Made by a program: the position numbers and the translations under genes. Positions 35,106-43,301 of a stretch of 64,000 nucleotides of DNA are shown here, in pieces. Below the pieces are notes generated by a model that saw only the letters and a list, made by a program, of their open reading frames with translations, was not told the DNA's origin and ran no database searches. The stretch lies in contig NZ_QMEU01000002.1 in the NCBI RefSeq assembly GCF_003284975.1, positions 62,001-126,000 of the forward strand, in the 5' to 3' direction. This DNA comes from Mycobacterium colombiense (lineage in GTDB: Bacteria; Actinomycetota; Actinomycetes; Mycobacteriales; Mycobacteriaceae). Each line of letters starts with the position of its first letter. Position 1 is the stretch's first letter.

Positions 35106-35714
35106 ATGAGCCACCTGGACGAGGCCGCCCGCCGGTCTCTGCTGCGGCGCGGATTTGCCCTCGAATACGCCACCCTGGCCTGGAACGTGGCCGGCATCGT
35201 TGTCCTCGCGTCGGCCGCCATCGCGGCCAGATCGGTGGCGCTGGCCGGGTTCGGTCTGGACTCGCTGATCGAGATCGGCGCCTCATCGGTGGTGATCTGG
35301 GAGTTATCCGGAACAGGAGCGGCCCGTCGACGAAAAGCGTTGCGGCTCATCGGCGCCGGCTTTGCGGCGCTGAGTATCTACCTGGTGGTGCAGTCAACGA
35401 TGGTCCTCGTTACCGGCTTTCACCCCGAGCCATCGCGCCTGGGTATCGCATGGACGGCGATCACCGCGGTGACGATGTTCGCGCTTGCGGCCGGCAAGGC
35501 CCGAACCGGTGCCGCCCTGAGCAACCCCGTGCTCGCCACTGAAGGCCGCGTCACGCTCGTCGACGGCCTGTTGGCGGCCGCGGTGCTCCTCGGCCTGCTG
35601 CTGAACGGCATCGCCGGCTGGTGGTGGGCGGACCCTCTCGCCGGTTACGTGCTCGTGTTCTACGCGCTGCGCGAGGTCAAAGAAATCTTCTTCGCCCCGT
35701 CACCGTTGCCCTGA
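35106..35714 (+). CDS. truncated cation-diffusion-facilitator-like membrane protein
   Basis: 202 residues with five or six hydrophobic segments. [37 protein letters not shown] and a late [19 protein letters not shown] resemble CDF helices 1-2 and 5-6, including the Asp of the transport site, but the cytosolic C-terminal domain of true CDF transporters is missing. ATG at 35106; a GTG at 35091 is possible. It may transport a divalent metal or be a degenerate paralog. Confidence 0.7.
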   Translation: MSHLDEAARRSLLRRGFALEYATLAWNVAGIVVLASAAIAARSVALAGFGLDSLIEIGASSVVIWELSGTGAARRRKALRLIGAGFAALSIYLVVQSTMVLVTGFHPEPSRLGIAWTAITAVTMFALAAGKARTGAALSNPVLATEGRVTLVDGLLAAAVLLGLLLNGIAGWWWADPLAGYVLVFYALREVKEIFFAPSPLP

Positions 35715-35799
35715 CTCAAATCAGCACTCGAAACACCCCGGTGTCAACGACGACCGGCGTCACAGTGCGGGAACCCCCTCGATTTGCGATGGTGGATGA

Positions 35800-36666
35800 A
35801 TGACTCAGGGCATGGTCGCGGTCCCGGGCGGCCACGTGTGGTTCCAGCGGACCGGAGGCGGCGCGGGTCTTCCGTTGCTCGTCGTTCACGGCGGGCCCGG
35901 CTTACCGCACGACTACCTGCGGTCGCTGGAGCGGTTGGCCACAGAGCGCGAGGTCATCTTCTGGGATCAGCTCGGTTGCGGGCGCTCCGAATGCCCGCCC
36001 GATCGCGAGCTTTGGACGATGCGGCGCTCGGTGGCCGAGGTGGACGCGGTGGTGCGGGCCCTGGACCTGAACCGCTTCCATCTGTTCGGTAACTCCTGGG
36101 GCGGAATGTTGGCCCAGCAGTATGCGCTCGACGCAGCCCCCGCCGGGACGGCGAGCCTGATCATTTCCAACAGCATCGCGTCCATCCCGGAGTTCGCAAA
36201 GATGGTGGGGCGCTTGAAATCCGAGCTGGATCCGACCACCCAAGCCGCCATCGACCGCCATGAAGCCGCCGGCACCACGTACTCCCCCGACTACCAGGCC
36301 GCCATCCGGACCTGGAACGAAACCTACCTCTGCCGAATGCGCCCCTGGCCGCCAGAGCTCGAGGATGCGTTCCGGAATATGGGCGCAGAGATCTTCGAGA
36401 CCATGTTCGGCCCCAGCGACTTTCACATCGTCGGGACCATCCGGGACTGGGATGTGGTCGACCGGCTCCACGAAATCAGCCTGCCGACACTGGTCCTCGC
36501 GGGCAAGTACGACGAATGCGTTCCCGAACACATGTGGGAGATGCACCGGCGCATAGCGGGTTCACGGTTCGAGTTGTTCGAGTCCAGTGCTCACATGCCG
36601 TTCATCGAGGAACCGGACAAGTTCGACGCGGTGATGCGTGACTTCCTGCGCCGGCATGACTCCTGA
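35800..36666 (+). CDS. pip: proline iminopeptidase-family alpha/beta hydrolase
   Basis: 288 residues, peptidase family S33. VVHGGPGLPHDYL oxyanion loop, WDQLGCGRS, nucleophile Ser99 in FGNSWGGMLAQQ, acid in AGKYDECVPEH and His in SSAHMPFIEEP. Close in pattern to what I recall of M. tuberculosis Rv0840c, including ETMFGPSDF and IRDWDVVDRL. Releases N-terminal proline or related amides. It is one of the conserved backbone genes, followed by a 14-kb catabolic block before the next backbone gene. Confidence 0.88.
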   Translation: MTQGMVAVPGGHVWFQRTGGGAGLPLLVVHGGPGLPHDYLRSLERLATEREVIFWDQLGCGRSECPPDRELWTMRRSVAEVDAVVRALDLNRFHLFGNSWGGMLAQQYALDAAPAGTASLIISNSIASIPEFAKMVGRLKSELDPTTQAAIDRHEAAGTTYSPDYQAAIRTWNETYLCRMRPWPPELEDAFRNMGAEIFETMFGPSDFHIVGTIRDWDVVDRLHEISLPTLVLAGKYDECVPEHMWEMHRRIAGSRFELFESSAHMPFIEEPDKFDAVMRDFLRRHDS

Positions 36667-36686
36667 GGCCGTCGCGCTGCTACACC

Positions 36687-37457
36687 TCAATTCTTCTTGG
36701 CCGCGTTGAACTTTGCGACGTTGGCCCGGAAGTCCTCGGTCAGGAAAGACTGGCTCTCGGCCGACAGCGCATAGTCCAGACTGGCGAGCACGGCCCGCTC
36801 CAGGTGAATGTTGAGCACCCGTTTGGTGCTCTCGACCGCCTGCTGCGGCAGTTCCAAAATCTTTCTGGCGGTGGCGATCGCCTCCGCAACCGGGTCGTCG
36901 GCAATGTGATTGGCCAAGCCGAGCTCGACGGCCCGCTGTGCGCCGATACGGGTTCCGGTGAGGGCGAATTCCTTGGCCAGCAGCAGACTGATGTGCAGCG
37001 GCCAGGTGAGCGGCCCACCGTCGGCAGCCACCAGGCCTACCTGCACATGCGGGTCGGCCAGATAGGCGTCTTCGGCGATGTAGACGATGTCGCTGAGCGC
37101 CACCAGACTGCAGCCCAGTCCGACGGCGGGGCCGTTGACCGCTGCCACCACCGGGATCCGGCACCGCGCCATGCCCAGCACGATCTCGCGTCCGTCGCGA
37201 ATTGTCTTGGCGCGCAGGTCGGCATCGTTCGCCAGCTCCTCCAGATAGGTGAAGTCGCCGCCGGCCGAAAACGCCCGGCCGGCACCGGTGATCACCGCGG
37301 CACGGGCGGTGGGGTCATCGGTGAGTCGCTGCCAGAGCCGTGCGAGCCCGACGTGCAGGTTGTCGTTGACCGAGTTGAGCGAATCCGGCCGGTTGAGCGT
37401 GATGATGCGCAGGGCACCGTCGGCCTGAACGTCGATTTCGGTAGGCATGTCGTACAC
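36687..37457 (-). CDS. enoyl-CoA hydratase/isomerase
   Basis: 256 residues, crotonase fold. LNRPDSLNSVNDNLH, oxyanion segment AGRAFSAGGDF and AAVNGPAVGLGCSLVALSD are present; the second usual catalytic Glu lies in a region reading GLVAADGG and may be replaced by Asp. The GTG at 37457 has GAAGGAG at a 6-nt spacing, and that ribosome site belongs to the last unit of the 54-bp repeat array; an ATG at 37448 is the alternative. It is the distal gene of the ligase-dehydrogenase operon and hydrates an enoyl-CoA. Confidence 0.88.
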   Translation of the reverse strand: MYDMPTEIDVQADGALRIITLNRPDSLNSVNDNLHVGLARLWQRLTDDPTARAAVITGAGRAFSAGGDFTYLEELANDADLRAKTIRDGREIVLGMARCRIPVVAAVNGPAVGLGCSLVALSDIVYIAEDAYLADPHVQVGLVAADGGPLTWPLHISLLLAKEFALTGTRIGAQRAVELGLANHIADDPVAEAIATARKILELPQQAVESTKRVLNIHLERAVLASLDYALSAESQSFLTEDFRANVAKFNAAKKN

Positions 37458-37464
37458 GTCAGAC

Positions 37465-37788
37465 TCCTTCGATGGTCGTGACCCGCTTCACCCGGGCTTC
37501 GCCCGCGTTCGCGATCACTCCTGCTATGGTCGTGACCCGCTTCACCCGGGCTTCGCCCGCGTTCGCGATCACTCCTTCGATGGTCGTGACCCGCTTCACC
37601 CGGGCTTCGCCCGCGTTCGCGATCACTCCTTCGATGGTCGTGACCCGCTTCACCCGGGCTTCGCCCGCGTTCGCGATCACTCCTGCTATGGTCGTGACCC
37701 GCTTCACCCGGGCTTCGCCCGCGTTCGCGATCACTCCTGCTATGGTCGTGACCCGCTTCACCCGGGCTTCGCCCGCGTTCGCGATCAC
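37465..37788 (+). repeat. six tandem 54-bp repeats (MIRU/VNTR-like)
   Basis: Six contiguous copies starting at 37465, 37519, 37573, 37627, 37681 and 37735; a TCCT stub of a seventh follows. Copies are identical except at the segment after TCCT, which reads TCGATGG in copies 1, 3 and 4 and GCTATGG in copies 2, 5 and 6. The unit is 18 codons, so frames stay open on both strands. It fills the whole gap between the acyl-CoA dehydrogenase stop and the enoyl-CoA hydratase start. On the minus strand each TCGATGG copy supplies a GAAGGAGTG, that is a ribosome site. Size and intercistronic position match mycobacterial MIRU loci. Confidence 0.95.
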
Positions 37789-37790
37789 TC

Positions 37791-38873
37791 CTACAATCCC
37801 AAGATTCGTGAAGCGATGATGTTTTTTTGTATCTGCGACGTCCCGCCCATGACGCTCTGCGCGCGGCTGTAGAGGTATGCGCTGAGCAGATCGGGATCCC
37901 GGGTGCCCGCCACGGCCAGGGCGGCGTGCCCGACGGACTGTTCCACCCAGGTCATCAACAGCTTGTCCAGCGATCCTTCCGAACCGTGCGAGACCCCGTC
38001 GAGCTGTTCGGACAGCCGCCGGCGCACGTGGTGGGTCAGCATATCCGACTGGACGGCGGCCCAGGCCAGTTCTTCGGGCACCTCGCCGTCATTGCGGGAC
38101 AACAAGTCTCGGACAAGCTTGCCGTAGCGCGCCGCGTAGCCGAGAGTGGAGGGCTCGCGTTCGTGCCCGACGACGGTCATGGCCACCGCCCAGCCATCAC
38201 CGGGAGCCCCGACCATCCGGTCCGCCGGCACCTTGGCACCGTCGAAGAACACCTGACCGAATTCGTTGGTCACCCCGTTGATCATCTGCAGCGGACGCTG
38301 TTGCACGCCGGGCTGTTTCATCTCCAGGACGAACGCCGACAGGCCGCGGTGGCGCTTGGCCTCGGGGTCGGTGCGGGCCAGCAATAGGCACCAATCGGCC
38401 ACGTCGGAGTAACTGGTCCAGATCTTGTGCCCGTTCACCACATACGTGTCGCCCTCGAGGCGAGCGGTGGTGGTCAGCGACGCCAGATCCGAACCGGCGC
38501 CCGGCTCGCTGAAGCCCTGGCACCAGCGCTCGGTGCCGTTGATGATGCCGGGCAGGAATCGCTTTCGCAGGTCGTCGCTGGCGTGTTCACCGATGCCGTA
38601 CACCAGATAGCCGACGCTGGGGCGCGGCGGCGCGCCGGCCCGCACCAGCTCCTCGTCGACGATGACGTCGTAGACGGGCGCCAGATCCTGACCGCCCCAG
38701 TCGCGTGGCCAGGACAGGCCGAAGAAGCCGTTGTCGTAGAGGGCGCGGTGCCAGTCGGCCATGCGCGCCCAATACTCGTCGCCGGAGCCGGAGAACTCCT
38801 TGGCGTGTGCGGCAAGCCAGGTGCGCAGCCGTTCCCGGAAGGCGGCTTCATCGGGTGAGTCACGAAAGTCCAA
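37791..38873 (-). CDS. acyl-CoA dehydrogenase
   Basis: 360 residues. Contains WCQGFSEPGAGSDLASLTTTA and VNGHKIWTSYSDVADW, the flavin and substrate elements of the family, and a C-terminal RAQSVMGGTSQIQKNIIASRILGL. The TTG at 38873 has GAAGGAGATC 6 nt upstream and overlaps the preceding dehydrogenase gene by 14 bp. Paired dehydrogenase genes like this form heterotetramers in mycobacterial steroid catabolism (ChsE-type); here each subunit appears incomplete alone. FAD-dependent alpha,beta-desaturation of an acyl-CoA. Confidence 0.9.
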   Translation of the reverse strand: MDFRDSPDEAAFRERLRTWLAAHAKEFSGSGDEYWARMADWHRALYDNGFFGLSWPRDWGGQDLAPVYDVIVDEELVRAGAPPRPSVGYLVYGIGEHASDDLRKRFLPGIINGTERWCQGFSEPGAGSDLASLTTTARLEGDTYVVNGHKIWTSYSDVADWCLLLARTDPEAKRHRGLSAFVLEMKQPGVQQRPLQMINGVTNEFGQVFFDGAKVPADRMVGAPGDGWAVAMTVVGHEREPSTLGYAARYGKLVRDLLSRNDGEVPEELAWAAVQSDMLTHHVRRRLSEQLDGVSHGSEGSLDKLLMTWVEQSVGHAALAVAGTRDPDLLSAYLYSRAQSVMGGTSQIQKNIIASRILGL

Positions 38874-39765
38874 AATTGATCTCCTTCAACGCAACCGGCC
38901 ACAGCTCGGTCGAAGTGAGGCCGCGGCGCAGATAGACATGCGCCACGCATTCCCAGGTGTTGCCGATACCGCCGTGCACCTGGATGGCTGTCTCGCAGAC
39001 GGTGCGGGTGGCGCGCGCGCAGTAGACCTTGGCGATCTGGGCGGCCCGAATGGCTTCGGCGGGAGCCAATTCGTCGACCGCCCACGCCGCATGCCGCAGC
39101 ACGCTCACCGAACCTTCGATCAGCGCAAGGCTTTCGGCCAGCAGGTGGGCGATGGCTTGGTAGGAGCCGATCTGCTTGCCGTACTGTTCACGAATTTTGG
39201 CGTAGTCACACGCGACGGCGTGGGCGCCCCTCGCGATGCCGACCAGGTCCGCCGTGGTGGCGACCAAGGCGAGGGCCCGCCACTGCTCGGCGACGGCGGA
39301 GGACACTTCCGCCAGCGTCTCCGGCGATCCCGTGATCGTCGCGTCGGCCCGCGTCAGATCGACGCTCTCCGGTGCGGTTTGCACATCACCGGCGAGAACG
39401 GTGCCCTCCGAGAGCCATAGGGCGCGCCGCGCGCCGCGGGCGTCGATCACGCGATCGCCGAAGGCGACGGTGGCCGCGGACACGTCCGCACCGGCGTGGC
39501 GGCCCAGATCGTCGGCCAGCACCGGGCCGAGGAAGGGGGTGTCAACCAGCCGCCGGCCGAATTCCTCGGCCACGATGGCGACCTCCACGCCGGAGGCCCC
39601 GTCGGAACGCAACGACCGCCAGCCGGTGTTCTCGATCTGCTTGTCCAGACGAGTGATTCGCGTTTGGTCGTCGAGATCCTGCACCACGGCAGGCCCGAGG
39701 TCGTCGGCCAGTTTGGCTGCCGCGTCGCGTAATTGCTGTTGTTCAGCTGTCAGACGTACATCCAT
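38860..39765 (-). CDS. acyl-CoA dehydrogenase, short partner subunit
   Basis: 301 residues, short for the family. N-terminal TAEQQQLRDAAAKLADDLG, a weakly conserved middle, and C-terminal REQYGKQIGSYQAIAHLLAE and TAIQVHGGIGNTWE, the flavin-contact end. It lacks a clear middle beta-domain motif like the partner's, as in heteromeric FadE pairs. ATG at 39765, inside the end of the CoA ligase gene (23-bp overlap). Probably functions only with the downstream dehydrogenase. Confidence 0.88.
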   Translation of the reverse strand: MDVRLTAEQQQLRDAAAKLADDLGPAVVQDLDDQTRITRLDKQIENTGWRSLRSDGASGVEVAIVAEEFGRRLVDTPFLGPVLADDLGRHAGADVSAATVAFGDRVIDARGARRALWLSEGTVLAGDVQTAPESVDLTRADATITGSPETLAEVSSAVAEQWRALALVATTADLVGIARGAHAVACDYAKIREQYGKQIGSYQAIAHLLAESLALIEGSVSVLRHAAWAVDELAPAEAIRAAQIAKVYCARATRTVCETAIQVHGGIGNTWECVAHVYLRRGLTSTELWPVALKEINFGLS

Positions 39766-41146
39766 AACGCTCCTTCAGAACTCGGCGCAGCACCTTGCCC
39801 GAAGGCAGGCGGGGAATGTCGGGAACGAACACCACTCGGCTCAGATGTTTATAGGACGCCAGTTTCTCGTCCACCATGGCGGTCAGGTCTGTCGCATCGA
39901 CCGGCGCGGACGTCGCGACCGCGGCGACGACGGCTTCGCCGTTGAGGCCGTCCGGAATCCCGAACACCGCACAGTCTTTGACGGCCGGATGACTGTGCAA
40001 CACCGTCTCGATTTCAGCGGGGGCGACCTGAAAGCCGCGCACTTTGATCATCTCTTTGAGGCGGTCGGTGATCCGCAGCCACCCGCCGGCGTCGAGCCAG
40101 CCGACATCTCCGGTGCGGTACCACCCGTCACGGATCGCCTCTCGGGTGGCGTCCGCCGGCAGGTAGCCGGCCATGAGCGACGCCGCCCGGGCCTGGATCT
40201 CCCCGACCTCACCGGGGCCGACCGGCTCGCCGGTTTCCAGTGAGACGATTCGTAGGTCCACACCGGGCACCGCCCGTCCGACGGTGTCCAGGCGCGGATC
40301 CTCGATCGGATTGCACGCCACGACCGGCAATTCGGTGGTCCCGTAGGCCGGAAGCCAACCCACACCGGTGCGCCGGGTCACCGTCTCCGCGACGTGGGTA
40401 TTGACCGGCGTGGCCCCCCACATGATGTAGCGCAGCGAGGACAGGTCATAGGACTCGAGGGCGGGATGTGAAGCGAAGGCCAGCGCGATGGGAGCGACGG
40501 CCATTTCCACTGTGATGCGGTCACTTTCGATGTGCTGCAACACCCGCTCGATGTCGAACCGGGGATGCAGGCGCACACCGGCGCCGGCCTTCAGCGCGGT
40601 CAGCAGGTTCAGCAGCCCGAGGATGTGCGAGGGCGGCGTCGCGACCTGGATCCGGTCGCGGTGGGTCAGTTGCAGCGCTTGGCGCCAGTGCCGCACCGCT
40701 TCGTCCAGCGAGGCGTGGGTGTGCCGGACGGCCTTGGGCAGGCCGGTGGTGCCGGAGCTGAACACCAGCGCCGCGTCGGCCCCGGGTGGCGGTGAGCAGG
40801 CCATCGGCTCCGCGGGCGCGGCCGGCTCGTCGAGGTGCAGCATCGGCATCAGGCCGGCCAGCACCGGGTGGTCCCCGACGGCATGCGCGGGCTCGGTCAG
40901 CGCGAGCGCATGGTCGACCTCGTCGCGCTTCCACGCGGGGCTGATGAGTACCGCCGCGGCGGCCAGCCGCCAGATCGCGAGCACCACGGCGAGAAATTCC
41001 GGCCGGTTGGAGGCCATCACGGCGACGCGTTGGCCCGCGGCGACACCGCCCTTTGCCAGGGTCGCGGCCCATCCGTCGGCCAACGCGTCGAGTTCGGGCG
41101 CGCTGAATCGCCGTTCCTCGAACACGAGCGCCGCCGGCTCGGTCAC
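39743..41146 (-). CDS. acyl-CoA synthetase (AMP-forming)
   Basis: 467 residues. P-loop-like VFSSGTTGLPKAVRHTH, LPAYGTTELPV, GWYRTGDVGWLD and C-terminal LPSGKVLRRVL with the catalytic Lys, all adenylate-forming enzyme motifs. Somewhat short at the N terminus compared with 500-residue FadD proteins. GTG at 41146 with GAGG 9 nt upstream. First gene of the operon ligase-FadE-FadE-(repeats)-EchA; it activates the acid substrate of the pathway. The operator at 41215-41232 lies in its divergent promoter. Confidence 0.9.
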   Translation of the reverse strand: MTEPAALVFEERRFSAPELDALADGWAATLAKGGVAAGQRVAVMASNRPEFLAVVLAIWRLAAAAVLISPAWKRDEVDHALALTEPAHAVGDHPVLAGLMPMLHLDEPAAPAEPMACSPPPGADAALVFSSGTTGLPKAVRHTHASLDEAVRHWRQALQLTHRDRIQVATPPSHILGLLNLLTALKAGAGVRLHPRFDIERVLQHIESDRITVEMAVAPIALAFASHPALESYDLSSLRYIMWGATPVNTHVAETVTRRTGVGWLPAYGTTELPVVACNPIEDPRLDTVGRAVPGVDLRIVSLETGEPVGPGEVGEIQARAASLMAGYLPADATREAIRDGWYRTGDVGWLDAGGWLRITDRLKEMIKVRGFQVAPAEIETVLHSHPAVKDCAVFGIPDGLNGEAVVAAVATSAPVDATDLTAMVDEKLASYKHLSRVVFVPDIPRLPSGKVLRRVLKERYGCTSDS

Positions 41147-41214
41147 GTCCCGTCCTCCCTGACAGACCGGGCTGACCCGACATCCATACAGTCTTGAGAA
41201 GATGCTATCGCTTC

Positions 41215-41237
41215 GTGAGAATAGTATTCTCTATACT
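41215..41237. promoter_or_regulatory. GAGAAT-N3-ATTCTC operator with -10 box in divergent promoter
   Basis: GTGAGAATAGTATTCTCT lies at 41215-41232; its core GAGAATA-G-TATTCTC (41217-41231) is a perfect inverted repeat. TATACT follows at 41232-41237 as a strong -10 for the rightward ferredoxin operon, placing the repeat between -35 and -10. The same region is upstream of the leftward ligase operon, so one repressor could control both. Confidence 0.7.
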
Positions 41238-41271
41238 GAAGAATGCAAATACGGGAGAGGGGGCGGTCTCA

Positions 41272-41610
41272 GTGACGGTCACCCGGATCATCAAGGAGAC
41301 CCCAGGGGTGACAGATCCGGCAACAAACGGCTCCGGTGCCGGGACGGTGACGATTCACCTCGACCGCAAAAAGGTCTCGGTGCCCATCGTCCCGGGCGAG
41401 ACGCTGCTCGAGACGGCGCGTCGGGCCGGGCTGGAGCCGCCGTTCAGCTGCGAGGCCGGCAACTGCGGTACCTGCATGGCCAAGCTCGAAGAGGGCCACG
41501 CCACCATGCGGGTCAACGACGCTCTCGAGGAGGACGAGGTCGCCGAGGGCTACATTCTGACGTGCCAGGGCGTTCCGGACACGGACTCGGTCACGGTGCG
41601 CTACGAGTAG
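41272..41610 (+). CDS. 2Fe-2S ferredoxin
   Basis: 112 residues. Plant/adrenodoxin-type Cys pattern FSCEAGNCGTCMAKLEEG plus a last Cys in YILTCQG; beta-grasp start VTIHLDRKKVSVPIVPGETLLE. It carries electrons to an oxygenase; no oxygenase large subunit is adjacent, but flavin monooxygenases and an amidohydrolase follow. GTG at 41272 after a GAGAGGGGG run. First gene of a three-gene rightward operon. Confidence 0.88.
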   Translation: MTVTRIIKETPGVTDPATNGSGAGTVTIHLDRKKVSVPIVPGETLLETARRAGLEPPFSCEAGNCGTCMAKLEEGHATMRVNDALEEDEVAEGYILTCQGVPDTDSVTVRYE

Positions 41611-41630
41611 CAGCCAGAGAGGTGGCGACG

Positions 41631-41945
41631 ATGGCCAAGGGCATCATCCTCGTGGAGAGCCAACCCAGCTCGCCCGAACGCGAACAGGAATACAACACCT
41701 GGTACGACGAGGTGCACCTCGGTGAGCTGATGGCCCTGGACGGCTTCGTCTCCGCGCGCCGGCTGCGGCCCGTCGACGGCGACGGACCCTACGTCGCGAT
41801 CTACGAGATCGAGGGCGACGATCTGCAGGCGATTCTGGACAACATGATCGTCAACGCCGGGCAGCTGCACATGTCGGACGCCCTGCAGCTCGACCCGGCG
41901 CCGATTCCCCGACTACTCGAGACCACCACAGAGCACAGCGGCTAG
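41631..41945 (+). CDS. EthD-like dimeric alpha/beta barrel protein
   Basis: 104 residues. EQEYNTWYDEVHLGELMALDGFVSARRLRPV is the signature of small ferredoxin-like barrel proteins of the EthD/DUF4286 type (hallmark WYDEVHLGEL). These accompany actinobacterial catabolic oxygenases, with unknown chemistry. ATG at 41631, 20 bp after the ferredoxin stop, with AGAGAGG upstream; 41 bp before the amidohydrolase. It is probably a small accessory enzyme. Confidence 0.82.
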   Translation: MAKGIILVESQPSSPEREQEYNTWYDEVHLGELMALDGFVSARRLRPVDGDGPYVAIYEIEGDDLQAILDNMIVNAGQLHMSDALQLDPAPIPRLLETTTEHSG

Positions 41946-41986
41946 CCGACTTCGGCTCGAATCGCTGTGCCAGAGAGGACTGCTTG

Positions 41987-43243
41987 ATGAAGGTCGACGA
42001 CCTGATCTTGGTGAGCATCGACGACCACGTGGTCGAACCGCCCGACATGTTCCTGCGGCACGTGCCCACCAAGTACAAGGAAGAGGCACCCGTCGTCGTC
42101 ACCGACGACAAGGGCGTCGACCAGTGGATGTACCAGGGCAGGCCGCAGGGCGTCAGCGGTCTGAACGCCGTGGTGTCGTGGCCGGCCGAGGAGTGGGGCC
42201 GCGATCCCGCCGGCTTCGCCGAGATGCGCCCCGGCGTCTATGACGTCCACGAACGCGTCCGCGACATGAACCGCAACGGCATCCTCGCGTCGATGTGCTT
42301 CCCGACGTTCACCGGCTTTTCGGCCCGCCACCTCAACATGACCCGCGAGGACGTCACGCTGGTGATGGTGTCGGCGTACAACGACTGGCACATCGACGAA
42401 TGGGCCGGCTCCTATCCGGACCGCTTCATCCCGATCGCGATCCTGCCGACCTGGACTCCCGAGGGCATGTGCGCCGAGATCCGCCGCGTCGCCGCGAAGG
42501 GTTGCCGCGCGGTCACGATGCCGGAATTGCCGCACCTGGAAGGACTTCCGAGCTACCACGACGAGGACTACTGGGGTCCGGTGTTCCGCACGCTGTCCGA
42601 GGAGAACGTGGTGATGTGCCTGCACATCGGCACCGGTTTCGGGGCGATCAGCATGGCACCGAATGCGCCGATCGACAACCTGATCATTCTCGCCACCCAG
42701 GTCTCGGCGATGTGCGCCCAAGACCTGCTGTGGGGCCCGGCCATGCGTAACTATCCCGACCTGAAATTCGCCTTCTCCGAAGGCGGTATCGGCTGGATCC
42801 CGTTCTATCTGGACCGCAGCGACCGTCACTACACCAACCAGAAATGGCTGCGCCGTGACTTCGGCGACAAGCTGCCCAGCGACGTCTTCCGTGAACACTC
42901 GCTGGCCTGCTATGTCACCGACAAGACGTCACTGAAGCTGCGCCACGAGATCGGCATCGACATCATCGCCTGGGAGTGCGACTACCCGCACTCGGACTGC
43001 TTCTGGCCGGACGCGCCCGAGCAGGTGCTGGCCGAGCTCAACGCCGCCGGCGCCGACGACGCCGACATCAACAAGATCACCTGGGGCAACGCCTGCCGGT
43101 TCTTCGGCTGGGATCCGTTCGCCCGGACCCCCCGTGAGCAGGCCACCGTGCAGGCCCTGCGCGCCAAGGGAAGTGACGTGGACGTGTCGATCCGGTCGCG
43201 TGCCGAGTGGGCGCGCCTGTACGCGGAGAAGCAGCTCGCCTAG
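41987..43243 (+). CDS. amidohydrolase family protein (ACMSD-like)
   Basis: 418 residues. Metal-site segments VSIDDHVVEPPDMF near the N terminus, VVMCLHIGTGFG in the middle and ECDYPHSDCFWP near residue 330. The type is common in mycobacterial steroid and terpenoid clusters and acts as a hydrolase or decarboxylase on CoA- or lactone-type intermediates. ATG at 41987 with AGAGAGGA upstream; a TTG one codon earlier is possible. Last gene of the ferredoxin operon; convergent with the flavin oxidoreductase gene. Confidence 0.87.
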   Translation: MKVDDLILVSIDDHVVEPPDMFLRHVPTKYKEEAPVVVTDDKGVDQWMYQGRPQGVSGLNAVVSWPAEEWGRDPAGFAEMRPGVYDVHERVRDMNRNGILASMCFPTFTGFSARHLNMTREDVTLVMVSAYNDWHIDEWAGSYPDRFIPIAILPTWTPEGMCAEIRRVAAKGCRAVTMPELPHLEGLPSYHDEDYWGPVFRTLSEENVVMCLHIGTGFGAISMAPNAPIDNLIILATQVSAMCAQDLLWGPAMRNYPDLKFAFSEGGIGWIPFYLDRSDRHYTNQKWLRRDFGDKLPSDVFREHSLACYVTDKTSLKLRHEIGIDIIAWECDYPHSDCFWPDAPEQVLAELNAAGADDADINKITWGNACRFFGWDPFARTPREQATVQALRAKGSDVDVSIRSRAEWARLYAEKQLA

Positions 43244-43301
43244 CTGACGTGGCGCGGGGGGTCAGCCCGGCGGCGGGTCGCCTTTCGGACACCAGGGCGC
43301 A

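Noticed and set aside
37465..37788. CRISPR array
   Set aside because: Units are directly adjacent with no unique spacers, and no cas genes are in the window.
37447..37872. Repeat-encoded protein of 18-residue units
   Set aside because: The frame is open only because the unit is 54 bp; no ribosome site or conserved ends, and both strands are equally open.
41942..42898. 318-codon minus-strand frame opposite the amidohydrolase
   Set aside because: His/Val/Arg-rich antisense shadow of a gene with clear metal-site motifs.
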